Assembly (NCBI RefSeq): GCF_045063725.1
Contig: NZ_CP173695.1
Direction: 5' to 3' (one strand)
Origin: Sellimonas catena
Lineage (GTDB): Bacteria; Bacillota; Clostridia; Lachnospirales; Lachnospiraceae
DNA: 64,000 nucleotides
The notes under the pieces are model-generated. The model ran no database searches. It was not told where the DNA came from and worked only from the letters and a program-made list of their open reading frames with translations. This document shows positions 52,770-61,969 of this stretch, piece by piece (position 1 is the first letter of the stretch; the number at the start of each line of letters is the position of its first letter). The position numbers were made by a program, and so were the translations under genes.

Positions 52770-53627
52770 TTATTCTATGGAAACCCTCTCACGGTCCGGA
52801 TGTTCACCTGACCATCCGACCGGAGGCATGGTATCGAGCTTTTGCATTTCTGTTTTCGTCAACTCAAAGCCGAAAATATCCTGATTATTCTTCATCCGTT
52901 CCTCACTCGATGCCTTCGGAATTGGAATGATTCCTTTCTGGAAGGCATACCGCAGGCAGATCTGTGCCTGGGTCACATGGTGCCTTTCTGCAAGAGCACG
53001 GATCAGTTCATCATCCATCACCCGCCTTCTTCCAAGCGGGCTCCATGCCTGTACAAGAATATCATGTTCCTGGCAGTAGCGCACCGCCGCTTCCTGAGTA
53101 TATCCCGGATGAAACTCCAGCTGGTCAACCGCAGGTACAACCTCACAGGATTCCAGAAGATTCTCAATGTGGTGCGGAAGGAAATTGCTGACACCGATAG
53201 CGCGTACCCGCTTCTCGTGATAGAGCTTCTCCAGTGCTTTCCATGTTTCGATATCCAGTTTCTTCCAGTTCTCACAGTCCGGCGATGGCTTCGGCCAGTG
53301 AATCAGATACAGATCCAGGTAGTCTGTCTGAAGATTTTTTAATGTCTGCTCAAAAGCCCGCAGAGTATTATCATATCCCATCTCATCTTTCCAGACCTTG
53401 GAGACAAGGAAAAACTCTTCCCTTGGAATTTTGCTTTCTTTCACAGCCTCTCCCACATAGGTCTCTGTCTGATAAAAGGAGGCTGTATCCAGATACCGGT
53501 ATCCGCACCGGACAGCTGTTTTGATAATCTTTGATGTACTTCCTTCCGCTGCCTTGTAAGTGCCGAATCCCAGACACGGAATCTGTACACCATTGTTCAA
53601 CGTCCTGCATTCTTTAATACTGTTCAT
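52770..53627 (-). CDS. Aldo/keto reductase
   Basis: A monomeric NADPH-dependent carbonyl reductase of the AKR5-like type. The catalytic set is visible: Asp in YLDTASFYQTE with Tyr, Lys in LVSKVWKD and His in LIHWPKPSP. The NADP-binding C-terminal signature IIPIPKASSEERMKNN is present. Length is 285 residues. Substrate cannot be inferred. It lies between the T-box and thrS, which is an uncommon arrangement. Confidence 0.93.
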   Translation of the reverse strand: MNSIKECRTLNNGVQIPCLGFGTYKAAEGSTSKIIKTAVRCGYRYLDTASFYQTETYVGEAVKESKIPREEFFLVSKVWKDEMGYDNTLRAFEQTLKNLQTDYLDLYLIHWPKPSPDCENWKKLDIETWKALEKLYHEKRVRAIGVSNFLPHHIENLLESCEVVPAVDQLEFHPGYTQEAAVRYCQEHDILVQAWSPLGRRRVMDDELIRALAERHHVTQAQICLRYAFQKGIIPIPKASSEERMKNNQDIFGFELTKTEMQKLDTMPPVGWSGEHPDRERVSIE

Positions 53628-53673
53628 TTCAAGTTCCTCCTTTTCTTAACTGTAAAATCAGATCCCTGTGAAA

Positions 53674-53920
53674 TAAAAAGTCCCCTGCAGCTATCGCTGC
53701 AGGGGACGAGTTCTCACCCGCGGTTCCACCCCGCTTATGCCGTCCACCCCGAAAGATGAAAGACATCTCTTGCTGATAATGATAACGGTATTAAACCGGA
53801 CGGTTTTGCCGCCGCTCAGAGGTAGTCTTCAGATGGTCCGTGATAAAAGGCTTCCAGCCAATGGCCTCTCTCTCTGGATCCGGTTTCACACCCTACTCGT
53901 CTCGTCACCACGTTTTCGTT
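53674..53920 (-). ncRNA. T-box leader of the aldo/keto reductase-thrS operon; specifier uncertain (Thr or Asp)
   Basis: On the minus strand: AGTA box, AGAGAG, T-box GGTGGAACCGCGGGTGAG at 53713-53730 and a terminator GTCCCCTGCAG/CTGCAGGGGAC with TTTTT. The specifier bulge reads TGAAGACTACC (53821-53831). Strict register after GAA gives GAC (Asp, 53825-53827). A shift of one gives ACT, or of four ACC, both Thr, which would fit thrS. Confidence 0.85.
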
Positions 53921-53936
53921 TCTCAAATATAGAGTA

Positions 53937-53965
53937 ATTATAATCATTCCGATTTTATTTGTCAA
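53937..53965 (-). promoter_or_regulatory. Promoter of the T-box/aldo-keto reductase/thrS operon
   Basis: TTGACA (53960-53965) and TATAAT (53937-53942) on the minus strand, 17 bases apart. The -35 overlaps the stop of the YdcF-like gene. Confidence 0.85.
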
Positions 53966-54693
53966 TGCCTGTTTCTCCATCCTTTTACAGGCAAAAGCAG
54001 CACAGCCAGTGCTTCGCGCACCATATAATTCAGATAAAGAACCGGCTCTGACTTTGCCGGAACAGGGAAAAGTCTTTGGTACCCTTCCCTCTTTCCAAGA
54101 AGCCATGCCCGGTAAATGTGGAAGCTGTTCGTCACCACGCCGGCTTTCTTTTCCCTGATCTCCGGAATGAGCCGCACCGTAAACCTTAGATTTTCCTCCG
54201 TTGTGGAAGACCGGTCCTCCGGAAAAATCCGCTCTCTTTCGATCCCTCTTTCGGCCAGATACTCTTTCATGGCCTCTGCTTCCGGGATATCCTCGCCTCT
54301 TCCCTGCCCTCCGGAAACCACAATTTTCACAGCCCTGTGTCTGACTGCATAAGTGTATGCCCTGTCAAGTCGGAGCTTTAGCGAGCTTGTGATCCGGGTA
54401 CGGTCTACCTTTGCCCCAAGAACAATCAGATACTCCAGGTCTTTCGCTTCTTTCTGCCTGCCAAAAAGCAACATCCGGATCCAGACAGCCGCCACTGCTG
54501 TCCAAAGCAGTGTCCAAAGCACAAGTGCCGCCCGTTCAGCCTGCCACGGAAGTCTCTCCTGCAACAATCCATACCCGATGCAAAGCACACCACAAAGAAG
54601 CCAGAAGCGGGAAAAGGTTGAATTCCATCTTCCGACATACCGGCATACAGCCAGATAATAAAGAAGACAGAACATTCCTGTCACAAAAGACAT
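53962..54693 (-). CDS. YdcF/DUF218-family membrane protein
   Basis: Three hydrophobic helices occupy roughly residues 1-75. The DUF218 domain follows, with LEYLIVLGAKV, KIVVSGGQGRGEDIPEAEAMKEYL and EDRSSTTEENLRF, and ends with NSFHIYRA. Related proteins (SanA, ElyC, YdcF) are linked to envelope processes; the reaction is unknown. Length is 243 residues. Its ATG overlaps the last base of the SEC-C gene, so the two are co-transcribed. Confidence 0.88.
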   Translation of the reverse strand: MSFVTGMFCLLYYLAVCRYVGRWNSTFSRFWLLCGVLCIGYGLLQERLPWQAERAALVLWTLLWTAVAAVWIRMLLFGRQKEAKDLEYLIVLGAKVDRTRITSSLKLRLDRAYTYAVRHRAVKIVVSGGQGRGEDIPEAEAMKEYLAERGIERERIFPEDRSSTTEENLRFTVRLIPEIREKKAGVVTNSFHIYRAWLLGKREGYQRLFPVPAKSEPVLYLNYMVREALAVLLLPVKGWRNRH

Positions 54694-55205
54694 TATTTAT
54701 TTTTGCCGCAGCAATGTTTGTACTTCTTGCCGCTTCCGCACGGACACGGGTCGTTTCTTCCGATCTTCTTTCCTTCTCTTACAAAAGTATGCATCTTTTT
54801 CGCTTCCTTATACAGCTCTTTCTGCTGTTCTTCGGAAAGCAGGATGTTCCACTGTGGAAGCTGGTAAAGCCACTCAGCCTTCGCATCTACCATGTTTTTG
54901 TAAAGTTTTTCTTTATCATAGATCAGATTGACCTCTGTATCTTCTTCCATGGTCTCGATCGGATTTTCGTTTATAAGGCTTTCGTTGATTCCGTCAAGGA
55001 ATCCTACCATTGTCATAACTTCCACACCATATTTTTCGGCCAGTTCTTTCACTGTGCCTTTCACTTTCTCATCCGGGTTGGAAAGTAATTTTTCGTAAAT
55101 TTCTTTTTCAGTCTGAAAATATGCGCCCCAGAAAGTCTCAAGCTGCTGCTTTGTCATCTCTCTGGAATACGCAGTCTCTCTCCACTGTTCCAATAACGTA
55201 CTCAT
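54693..55205 (-). CDS. SEC-C zinc-motif protein
   Basis: The 170-residue protein has a mainly helical body and a C-terminal SEC-C motif GRNDPCPCGSGKKYKHCCGK, like the zinc-binding tail of SecA. The body is of the kind often annotated as SEC-C domain-containing protein in Lachnospiraceae. A role at the ribosome or Sec system is only a guess from the tail. The start ATG follows aaaggagaatttgat. Confidence 0.88.
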   Translation of the reverse strand: MSTLLEQWRETAYSREMTKQQLETFWGAYFQTEKEIYEKLLSNPDEKVKGTVKELAEKYGVEVMTMVGFLDGINESLINENPIETMEEDTEVNLIYDKEKLYKNMVDAKAEWLYQLPQWNILLSEEQQKELYKEAKKMHTFVREGKKIGRNDPCPCGSGKKYKHCCGKNK

Positions 55206-55299
55206 ATCAAATTCTCCTTTGATTTAAAATAATCTTCGCAGACTTCATTATATAACAGGATATTTTATATTGCAAGAAAAACCACCCTGCCCTCTTCCA

Positions 55300-55328
55300 T
55301 TGCTTTTTTAACGTATCTTTTATATAAT
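55300..55328 (+). promoter_or_regulatory. Promoter of the 69-residue membrane protein
   Basis: TTGCTT (55300-55305) and TATAAT (55323-55328) are 17 bases apart, 33 bases before the ATG. Confidence 0.7.
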
Positions 55329-55361
55329 TGTCATGAAAATAATCCATCAGGAGGTTTAACC

Positions 55362-55571
55362 ATGAAAAAGACAAAACGAATTCTGGCTGTCCTTGGAATC
55401 ATTCTTCTGATCACCATGTATGCCAGTACACTCATTTTTGCATTGATTGATCATTCCGCATCCCTGGGATTGTTAAAAGCATCCATCGCCTGTACAATTT
55501 TCGTTCCTGTTCTGCTTTATGCCTACACTTTGTTTTACCGTCTTCTTCACCGAAACGATGAAGATATGTAA
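55362..55571 (+). CDS. Small two-helix membrane protein
   Basis: A 69-residue protein with two predicted transmembrane helices (about 7-28 and 36-59) and a charged tail HRNDEDM. It has a good ribosome site (caggaggtttaacc), its own promoter and a terminator, all of which support a real gene. I do not recognise the family, and no neighbour suggests a role. Confidence 0.8.
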   Translation: MKKTKRILAVLGIILLITMYASTLIFALIDHSASLGLLKASIACTIFVPVLLYAYTLFYRLLHRNDEDM

Positions 55572-55618
55572 TCTCTTTACCAGAATATCAGATTTCAGCA
55601 AACATTTTCCTGTAGAAT

Positions 55619-55668
55619 AAAACAGTGTGCCCGGAGCAAATCATTTTCTCCATGGACACACTGTTTTA
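55619..55668. terminator. Bidirectional terminator between two small genes
   Basis: AAAACAGTGTG pairs with CACACTGTTTT around a long loop. T runs occur on both sides, serving the plus-strand 69-residue gene and the minus-strand 50-residue gene. Confidence 0.72.
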
Positions 55669-55716
55669 TTATCTGCCCGGGACCTGACTTCCGGCCGGGC
55701 GTTATTCTATTTTATT

Positions 55717-55869
55717 TCATGCCAGACTGAAAAAAAGAATCGGGTTGAAATCCGCCCCTGCGTCTTCTCTCTGGCTTCTTTTTTCTTTTTCTTTCATCTC
55801 TTTTCTTCTGTTTAAGTATTCTTCCATTGAAATTGCTTCCATGCGTCCCGGTATACTACTCTGCTGCAT
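55717..55869 (-). CDS. Predicted 50-residue protein, unannotated type
   Basis: I found this frame on the minus strand. An ATG at 55869 follows aaaggaggtttttat, a near-perfect ribosome site. The product starts MQQSSIPGRMEAISMEEY, has a highly charged Lys/Glu/Arg middle and ends in a short hydrophobic ADFNPILFFSLA. No family is recognised. The ribosome site and downstream terminator are the support; 55870-56058 shows nothing else except the asnA promoter region. Confidence 0.55.
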   Translation of the reverse strand: MQQSSIPGRMEAISMEEYLNRRKEMKEKEKRSQREDAGADFNPILFFSLA

Positions 55870-56058
55870 ATAAAAACCTCCTTTTTCTGTTTCCCGGTAT
55901 CACTATTATATGAAACGGAAAAAAACTTTATGACTCCCCCTTTACATCTTTCACTTTACCATCGAAATGTGTCTGTTTTATGGCACTGTTCTAAAATTTA
56001 TCTAACTTCTTTCTTAAAAAATAAACAAAACCGCTCTTATCTGTTATCACTTTATCTC

Positions 56059-56087
56059 TTGACAGTATAAAAGTTTTATTTTACACT
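56059..56087 (+). promoter_or_regulatory. Promoter of asnA
   Basis: TTGACA (56059-56064) and TACACT (56082-56087) are 17 bases apart, 29 bases before the ATG. Confidence 0.75.
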
Positions 56088-56116
56088 AGTAATAATTTTT
56101 AAAGGAGGACTCGAAC

Positions 56117-57127
56117 ATGGAAAACTTAATGATACCAGAGGGCTACCGCCCGCCGCTTTCCATCCGTGAAACGGAAGTTGCCATCAAAGAGGTGAAAGAT
56201 CACTTTGAAAGGTCTCTTGCAAAGAACCTTCATCTGACACGTGTATCTGCCCCTCTTTTTGTTCGTCCGGAATCCGGACTGAATGACAACCTGAACGGTG
56301 TGGAACGCCCGGTTTCTTTTGGAATAAAAGAGCAGAATGATAAAGAGGTGGAGATTGTACACTCTCTCGCGAAGTGGAAACGCTATGCGCTGAAGCGTTA
56401 TGGTTTTCACTCCGGAGAAGGTCTCTATACAGATATGAGTGCGATCCGCAGAGATGAGGATACCGACAATCTTCATTCCATCTATGTGGATCAGTGGGAC
56501 TGGGAAAAGGTGATCTCCAGAGAAGAGCGCAATGATGAAACGCTGGAATACACGGTACGGAAAGTCTATGCGGCACTGAAGGAAACCGAACACTTTATGG
56601 CACGGCGCTATAACTACATCGGAGAAATTCTGCCGGATGACATTACATTTATCACTTCCCAGGAACTGGAAGATCTCTATCCTGAATGTACGCCGAAGGA
56701 GCGGGAATACCGCTATGCGAAGCAGAAAAAAGCCATCTTCATCAAACAGATCGGAAAAACATTAGCGTCCGGCGAACGCCATGACGGACGTGCTCCTGAC
56801 TACGATGACTGGGAATTAAACGGCGATATTATCGTCTACTACCCTGTTCTTGATACAGCTCTCGAGCTTTCCTCCATGGGAATCCGTGTCGATGAAGCTG
56901 CGCTGAAACGCCAGCTTGCTCTTGCCGGCTGCGAGGAACGTGCCGAACTGGATTTCCAGAAATCTCTCCTCGGCGGGGAACTCCCGTATACAGTTGGAGG
57001 AGGGATCGGACAGTCCCGTATCTGTATGTTCTACCTGCGCAAGGCTCATATCGGTGAAGTTCAGTCTTCCATCTGGCCGAACGAAGTGGTTGAAGAAGCT
57101 GCGGTAAACGGAATTCCGCTTTTATAG
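56117..57127 (+). CDS. asnA: Aspartate-ammonia ligase (asparagine synthetase A)
   Basis: AsnA makes asparagine from aspartate, ammonia and ATP. It resembles class II aminoacyl-tRNA synthetases: AVEIVHSLAKWKRYAL-type segment, LYTDMSAIRRDED, YVDQWDWEKVI and the C-terminal GGGIGQSRICMFYLRKAHIGEVQ. Length is 336 residues. The ATG follows aaaggaggactcgaac. It is monocistronic and faces purA, with a shared terminator. Confidence 0.96.
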   Translation: MENLMIPEGYRPPLSIRETEVAIKEVKDHFERSLAKNLHLTRVSAPLFVRPESGLNDNLNGVERPVSFGIKEQNDKEVEIVHSLAKWKRYALKRYGFHSGEGLYTDMSAIRRDEDTDNLHSIYVDQWDWEKVISREERNDETLEYTVRKVYAALKETEHFMARRYNYIGEILPDDITFITSQELEDLYPECTPKEREYRYAKQKKAIFIKQIGKTLASGERHDGRAPDYDDWELNGDIIVYYPVLDTALELSSMGIRVDEAALKRQLALAGCEERAELDFQKSLLGGELPYTVGGGIGQSRICMFYLRKAHIGEVQSSIWPNEVVEEAAVNGIPLL

Positions 57128-57165
57128 ATTTCAAAACCGCTCTGAACCACTTATTCCGGACATCC

Positions 57166-57198
57166 AAAACGGCTGCATGATGAATCATCATGCAGCCG
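57166..57198. terminator. Bidirectional terminator between asnA and purA
   Basis: CGGCTGCATGATGA pairs with TCATCATGCAGCCG. TTTT follows on the minus strand and a T-rich tail on the plus strand. Confidence 0.82.
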
Positions 57199-57215
57199 CT
57201 CTTTCTTGTTTTTCT

Positions 57216-58490
57216 TTATCTGTAAATGATATCCTCACGTCCCGGTCCGTTGGAAACAAGTGTGATCGGGTAACCGATCTTCTCTTCTACGAACTCGATG
57301 TATTTCCGGCAGTTTTCCGGAAGATCTTCGTATTTCCTGATGCCGCGGATATCGCATTTCCATCCCGGAAGCTTTTCGATCACCGGTTTTGCCTTCTCCA
57401 GAAGGTAAGTCGGCGGGAACTCTGTTGTGATTTCTCCGTCGATATCGTAAGCAACGCATACCGGAATTTCATCCAGGTAGCCAAGTACATCCAGTACTGT
57501 GAACGCCACATCAGTTGTTCCCTGCATACGGCATCCGTATTTGGATGCAACCACATCAAACCATCCCATTCTTCTCGGACGGCCTGTCGTTGCGCCGTAC
57601 TCTCCGCCGTCACCACCGCGGCGTCTCAGCTCGTCTGCCTCTTCTCCGAAGATCTCGCTGACAAACGCACCTGCTCCTACCGCACTGGAATATGCCTTAC
57701 ATACTGTCACGATCTTGTTGATCTCATATGGCGGAATTCCTGCGCCGATTGCACCGTATGCAGCCAGAGTGGAAGAAGATGTAACCATCGGATAGATTCC
57801 GTGATCAGGATCTTTTAATGTTCCAAGCTGTCCTTCCAGAAGGATCTCTTTTCCTTCTTTTAATGCTTCGTGAAGGAATAAAGATACATCGCAGACATAC
57901 GGCTCGATCATCTTCTTGTAACCCATCAGCTCGTCGAACAGCTCGTCCGGCTGAATCAGCGGTTTATGATATAAGTGCTCCAGAAGAACATTTTTCTGCT
58001 CTGCAACACGCACAACCTTTTCCTTTAACAGTTCTTCATCAAACAGTTCGCTTACCTGGAAGCCGATCTTTGCATACTTGTCTGAATAGAACGGGGCGAT
58101 TCCGGACTTGGTAGATCCGAAAGATTTCTTTCCAAGACGCTCCTCTTCATACTGGTCAAAGAGCTTGTGGTAAGACATTACCATCTGTGCACGGTTTGAC
58201 ACTTTGATCTTCGGAGTCGGCACATTTCTGTCCACGATAGACTGAATTTCATTTATTAAAACCGGAACGTCCAGTGCAACTCCGTTTCCGATTACACTTG
58301 TTGTATGATTATAGAACACACCGGATGGTAGTGTATGAAGTGCAAACTTTCCATAGTCGTTGATAATCGTATGACCGGCATTTGCTCCTCCCTGAAAGCG
58401 GACGATGATATCGGCCTGCTTTGCGAGCATATCCGTAATCTTACCTTTCCCCTCATCTCCCCAGTTAGCACCTACTACTGCTTTTACCAT
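57216..58490 (-). CDS. purA: Adenylosuccinate synthetase
   Basis: PurA joins IMP and aspartate with GTP, the first step to AMP. The N-terminus VGANWGDEGKGKITDMLAK is the GTP-binding signature, followed by RFQGGANAGHTI. The C-terminal region has GYPITLVSNGPGREDII. Length is 424 residues. I start at the ATG at 58490, which follows acaggaggatatgtt; the frame is open to 58535 without support. It is monocistronic. Confidence 0.96.
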   Translation of the reverse strand: MVKAVVGANWGDEGKGKITDMLAKQADIIVRFQGGANAGHTIINDYGKFALHTLPSGVFYNHTTSVIGNGVALDVPVLINEIQSIVDRNVPTPKIKVSNRAQMVMSYHKLFDQYEEERLGKKSFGSTKSGIAPFYSDKYAKIGFQVSELFDEELLKEKVVRVAEQKNVLLEHLYHKPLIQPDELFDELMGYKKMIEPYVCDVSLFLHEALKEGKEILLEGQLGTLKDPDHGIYPMVTSSSTLAAYGAIGAGIPPYEINKIVTVCKAYSSAVGAGAFVSEIFGEEADELRRRGGDGGEYGATTGRPRRMGWFDVVASKYGCRMQGTTDVAFTVLDVLGYLDEIPVCVAYDIDGEITTEFPPTYLLEKAKPVIEKLPGWKCDIRGIRKYEDLPENCRKYIEFVEEKIGYPITLVSNGPGREDIIYR

Positions 58491-58645
58491 AACATATCCT
58501 CCTGTATGTGAATCGTTTTTTAACCACCTAAGCATTATACTATATTTTTAGGCAAATGTACATTTGATTTTCCGTTTTTCGGAAGTTTTCCAAAGATTTC
58601 GCAGCCTTTCCGCCCGGCAGGATGCTTTCCGGGACATATCCAGGT

Positions 58646-60211
58646 CTACATCAGAGGTGCAAACAGCCTCAGCACCTGTCCTTCGATTTTTTCCTTAACA
58701 CTTCGCTCCTGAACCTCTTTCATCGTCACAAAGTGACACTTCTTCAATGTCTCCTGAAAGTCCCTCTCAATATCCGCGACAACCGGATTGTTATAAATAA
58801 AGACTCCATCTTCAAAATGAAGATACAGACTTCTGTAATCCAGATTGATTGTTCCTACTGTCGCGGTGTCATCATCAGATACGAAGATCTTGGCGTGAAC
58901 AAATCCCGGAGTATACTCATAAATCCGGGCCCCTGCTTCAATCAATTCTTTATAATATGTCTTTGCCACCGCAAACGCATACGGCTTATCCGGAATGTGC
59001 GGCATGATGATGATCACTTCCATCCCGCTTTTTGCCACACGGGCGAGTGTTTTTATCATTTCATTATCCAGAATCAGATACGGTGTCATAATGTGGACAT
59101 ACTCTTTTGCATGATTCAGGATATGAAAGTATACTTCCTCACCGACAGTCTCATTGTCGTACGGGGTATCCCCGTACGGAAGAACGTATCCGTCTTTCGG
59201 ATCAAACGGTTTACGGGAAGGATACAAATACTTTTCGTAGGCATCACTCTTCTTCTCATCAATATTCCACATCTGAAGAAACATGATCGTAAGACTCTGT
59301 ACGGCATCTCCTTCCAGCATGATCGCCGTATCCTTCCAGTGTCCGAAACGCTCTCTCCTGTTAATATATTCATCCGCCAGATTAACCCCGCCTGTAAATC
59401 CTACCTTGCCGTCAATCACACAGATCTTTCGGTGATCACGGTTATTCTGAATTGTGGATACAATCGGATTGATCGGATTGAATACCTTACACCGGATTCC
59501 TCTTCTTCTAAGATACCACGGATAATCTGACGGAAGCTTGGAAATACTGCACATACCGTCATACATAAACCGGACTTCCACGCCTTCGGCTACTTTTTCT
59601 TCCAGAATGTGACGGACTTCATCCCACATTTCTCCGCCTTCCACGATAAAGTATTCCATAAAAATGAAATGCTCCGCCTTTCTCAGCTCTCTTTTAAGCG
59701 CATCAAACTTGTCCTCTCCAAGAGGGTAATATTCCAGCCTGGTGTTGCCATAAATCGGGAATCCCATATGTTTTCCAAGATAAAAGGACAGATTCTTATT
59801 CGCCAGTTTACTCTCCTTCATGGCATCAATGATCTCCATATCCTGACACATGTACTCTTCGGTCTCTTGCCGGAGGGTTTCAAGCCTCTTTCCAATATAC
59901 CGCGTACCGATTTCGGATTTGACATAGATGTAGAAAAACGTTCCGAAAATCGGAAGAGCCATGATACACAGGACCCATGTCAGCTTAAACGCCGGATTAT
60001 CTTCCGAATTAATGATATAAATCACCGCAATCGTACCGATAATACTGAAGACTCCATATAAATAGGTCCAGCTATCCGTCAGAAAATAAATACCAAAAAC
60101 CATGACAAGAATCTGGATCAGAATCAGAAGAAGAATGACAGCAGTTCTGCCGTAGATCACACTGAAGAGTTTCTTTTGTACTTTTCGCTTTTTGCTTGAT
60201 TCCAAATTCAA
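58646..60211 (-). CDS. cls: Cardiolipin synthase (phospholipase D family)
   Basis: Cls joins two phosphatidylglycerol molecules. Two N-terminal transmembrane helices (about 17-75) precede two HKD motifs: HRKICVIDGKVGFTGG and HAKIFVSDDDTATVGTINLDYRS. Length is about 521 residues. No ATG suits the start: the frame begins with TTG at 60211 or TTG at 60205 (aaggaaccgaggta upstream), so the exact start is uncertain. An ISLre2-family element is inserted 74 bases upstream and may have separated it from its native promoter. Confidence 0.92.
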   Translation of the reverse strand: MNLESSKKRKVQKKLFSVIYGRTAVILLLILIQILVMVFGIYFLTDSWTYLYGVFSIIGTIAVIYIINSEDNPAFKLTWVLCIMALPIFGTFFYIYVKSEIGTRYIGKRLETLRQETEEYMCQDMEIIDAMKESKLANKNLSFYLGKHMGFPIYGNTRLEYYPLGEDKFDALKRELRKAEHFIFMEYFIVEGGEMWDEVRHILEEKVAEGVEVRFMYDGMCSISKLPSDYPWYLRRRGIRCKVFNPINPIVSTIQNNRDHRKICVIDGKVGFTGGVNLADEYINRRERFGHWKDTAIMLEGDAVQSLTIMFLQMWNIDEKKSDAYEKYLYPSRKPFDPKDGYVLPYGDTPYDNETVGEEVYFHILNHAKEYVHIMTPYLILDNEMIKTLARVAKSGMEVIIIMPHIPDKPYAFAVAKTYYKELIEAGARIYEYTPGFVHAKIFVSDDDTATVGTINLDYRSLYLHFEDGVFIYNNPVVADIERDFQETLKKCHFVTMKEVQERSVKEKIEGQVLRLFAPLM

Positions 60212-60275
60212 TACCTCGGTTCCTTACTAAATACGGTTTATTCTAACACATTTCATTTTACACCTCAACTCCAAA

Positions 60276-60284
60276 CGATTCAAT
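60276..60284. repeat. Left 9-bp target-site duplication of the IS
   Basis: CGATTCAAT, repeated at 61970-61978. Nine bases is the usual duplication for ISLre2-family elements. Confidence 0.85.
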
Positions 60285-61969
60285 GTATGTGTCAAGTAAT
60301 CGTTGGCACTTTTTCTTCTTTTTTTGATATCAGTTTATTTCTTTTATTTTCAGACAATTCAGCTCGGACTTTATCTGATCATTTTATGTTTCTTTTTAAC
60401 AGAATGCTCTTGCAAGGGCTTTCCTCGATGCTGTCCGCATTGCGTCCAATAGCGGCATATGATGCGTAATCGTCTCTACATATGGATTCCCTTTTCCATC
60501 CTTCTTTGGCGCTCTCGCCGCGCTCAGCGTTTTGACGATTTCTTCCATCTGCATGGTGAATATTTCTCCATCCGTATACCGTTCAATTGTATCGATCAGT
60601 TCCCTGTTCTCTTTCCGGTACAGGGCTTTCGCCATGTTATTCGCCCCATGCACGGACCATCTCATCCTCCGGTGCTTCATCCGCATGGTGATCGCCGTAC
60701 AGTTCTGGTTCTCCTGCACTCCCATATTCTTATACACGATCCCCTCCGGTGCTTCAGGCAGCTCAATCCCTCTTTCCCGATACGGGATCAATCCCTCCCG
60801 GTTATTCCCCAGATACTTGTATAGTTCCCTTGCATTCCTGCTCCCTTTTTCTTTCGGATCATCACTCTCTATGCTGTCGGCATAGACCTGGATATATTCC
60901 AGCATTTCATCTACTTTCTTCTGCTCCAGAAGTTCTTTGATCTGTTCCTGGGCTTCTGTATCCCGGATCTTCTTTTTGATCTCCTTATAGATGTGGAACC
61001 GGTCCAGCTGGAAGAGGGCTTCCGGGTCATAGATCTCTTTAATCCAGCTTCCTCCATCTCCGTTTAGAATCCGCCGGCCAATCTCATCTGCATCGTAAAT
61101 CTTTTCGATCAGCGCCTCCCGTTTTTGATGGAACCGGCTGCTTTTTTCCATTCCGGCCAACATCTTCTTATTCACCAGGCGGCTTCTTTTCGGACTGTCT
61201 TTGTCCCATCCTTCATACATCGTGAAAACCTTCATCTCCTGTTTTGGCGCCTTCTTATGTCCGGAATCCTGCATCCTTAGCCATACGCCATCCATTTCTT
61301 CGAAAAGGATCCCGACTGCCTTTTCTCCTTCTGCCTGGTCTGCTTCCATCTGCTTTACCGCGTAGTCCTCTTCTTCGCTGATTCGTTCCCCCAGCTCCTG
61401 AATCAGGTTCCAGACACCTCCATGGCTGATCGTCTGTCCGCAGGTATCACTGATCACTTCTGCGCTGACACGATATGGGGATTCCGTTACAGTCAGTGCA
61501 ATCTTTTCTGCAAGATTGGTAGAGATCAGCCCGATCTTCTCCATCTGCATCGCCTGATCCAGAAGGTAAATATGGGCAATCCTTCCGTCCTCCTGTTCTG
61601 TCCGGTAGACTCTTCGGGAATAGGTTACTTCCCCATATACGGTTTTGATCGAAGTTTCCCGTTTCCCTTTGTCTCTGTATAACTTTTTGTCTCTTTCTTT
61701 CGCCAGTTCATCATCGTAGTTTTCCAGAATGACCTGGGTGATCATCCTGCCCAACTCACAGACATACGCAAAAACTTTCTGCTCCAGGGTCTTGAAAGAT
61801 ACCAGCTTTTCCTCTACAATAGATTTCATCATACAGTCTCCTTTACGTGTTTTATTTTGCAACTAACATCATAAAGAAAAACTGTATGATTGGGAAGTAG
61901 GGATTTTCTCTGCTTCCCTTTTTATTTAGGAAAAATTCCTATTTTTGCCAATAATAATTATACACTAAC
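60285..61969 (-). mobile_element. ISLre2-family insertion sequence (complete)
   Basis: A 1685-bp element with one transposase gene. The ends 60285-60308 and 61946-61969 are imperfect inverted repeats (16 of 24 positions match, including GT..GTGT and TTGGCA). Nine-base direct repeats CGATTCAAT flank it. Size, repeat and duplication fit ISLre2. The transposase reads on the minus strand. Confidence 0.88.
60396..61832 (-). CDS. ISLre2-family transposase (UPF0236)
   Basis: A 478-residue protein of the ISLre2/UPF0236 type. Landmarks are TVYGEVTYSRRVYRTEQEDG, AEVISDTCGQTISHGGVW, the probable acidic catalytic residues in FEEMDGVWLRMQD and LNGDGGSWIKEI, and the helical C-terminus with KHRRMRWSVHGANNMAKAL. 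The frame is intact and without premature stops, so the element may be active. I start at the ATG at 61832, which follows aaaggagactgt. Confidence 0.9.
   Translation of the reverse strand: MMKSIVEEKLVSFKTLEQKVFAYVCELGRMITQVILENYDDELAKERDKKLYRDKGKRETSIKTVYGEVTYSRRVYRTEQEDGRIAHIYLLDQAMQMEKIGLISTNLAEKIALTVTESPYRVSAEVISDTCGQTISHGGVWNLIQELGERISEEEDYAVKQMEADQAEGEKAVGILFEEMDGVWLRMQDSGHKKAPKQEMKVFTMYEGWDKDSPKRSRLVNKKMLAGMEKSSRFHQKREALIEKIYDADEIGRRILNGDGGSWIKEIYDPEALFQLDRFHIYKEIKKKIRDTEAQEQIKELLEQKKVDEMLEYIQVYADSIESDDPKEKGSRNARELYKYLGNNREGLIPYRERGIELPEAPEGIVYKNMGVQENQNCTAITMRMKHRRMRWSVHGANNMAKALYRKENRELIDTIERYTDGEIFTMQMEEIVKTLSAARAPKKDGKGNPYVETITHHMPLLDAMRTASRKALARAFC

Noticed and set aside
55627..55815. 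62-codon plus-strand frame
   Set aside because: Begins inside a terminator, lacks a ribosome site and overlaps the better-supported minus-strand frame at 55717-55869.
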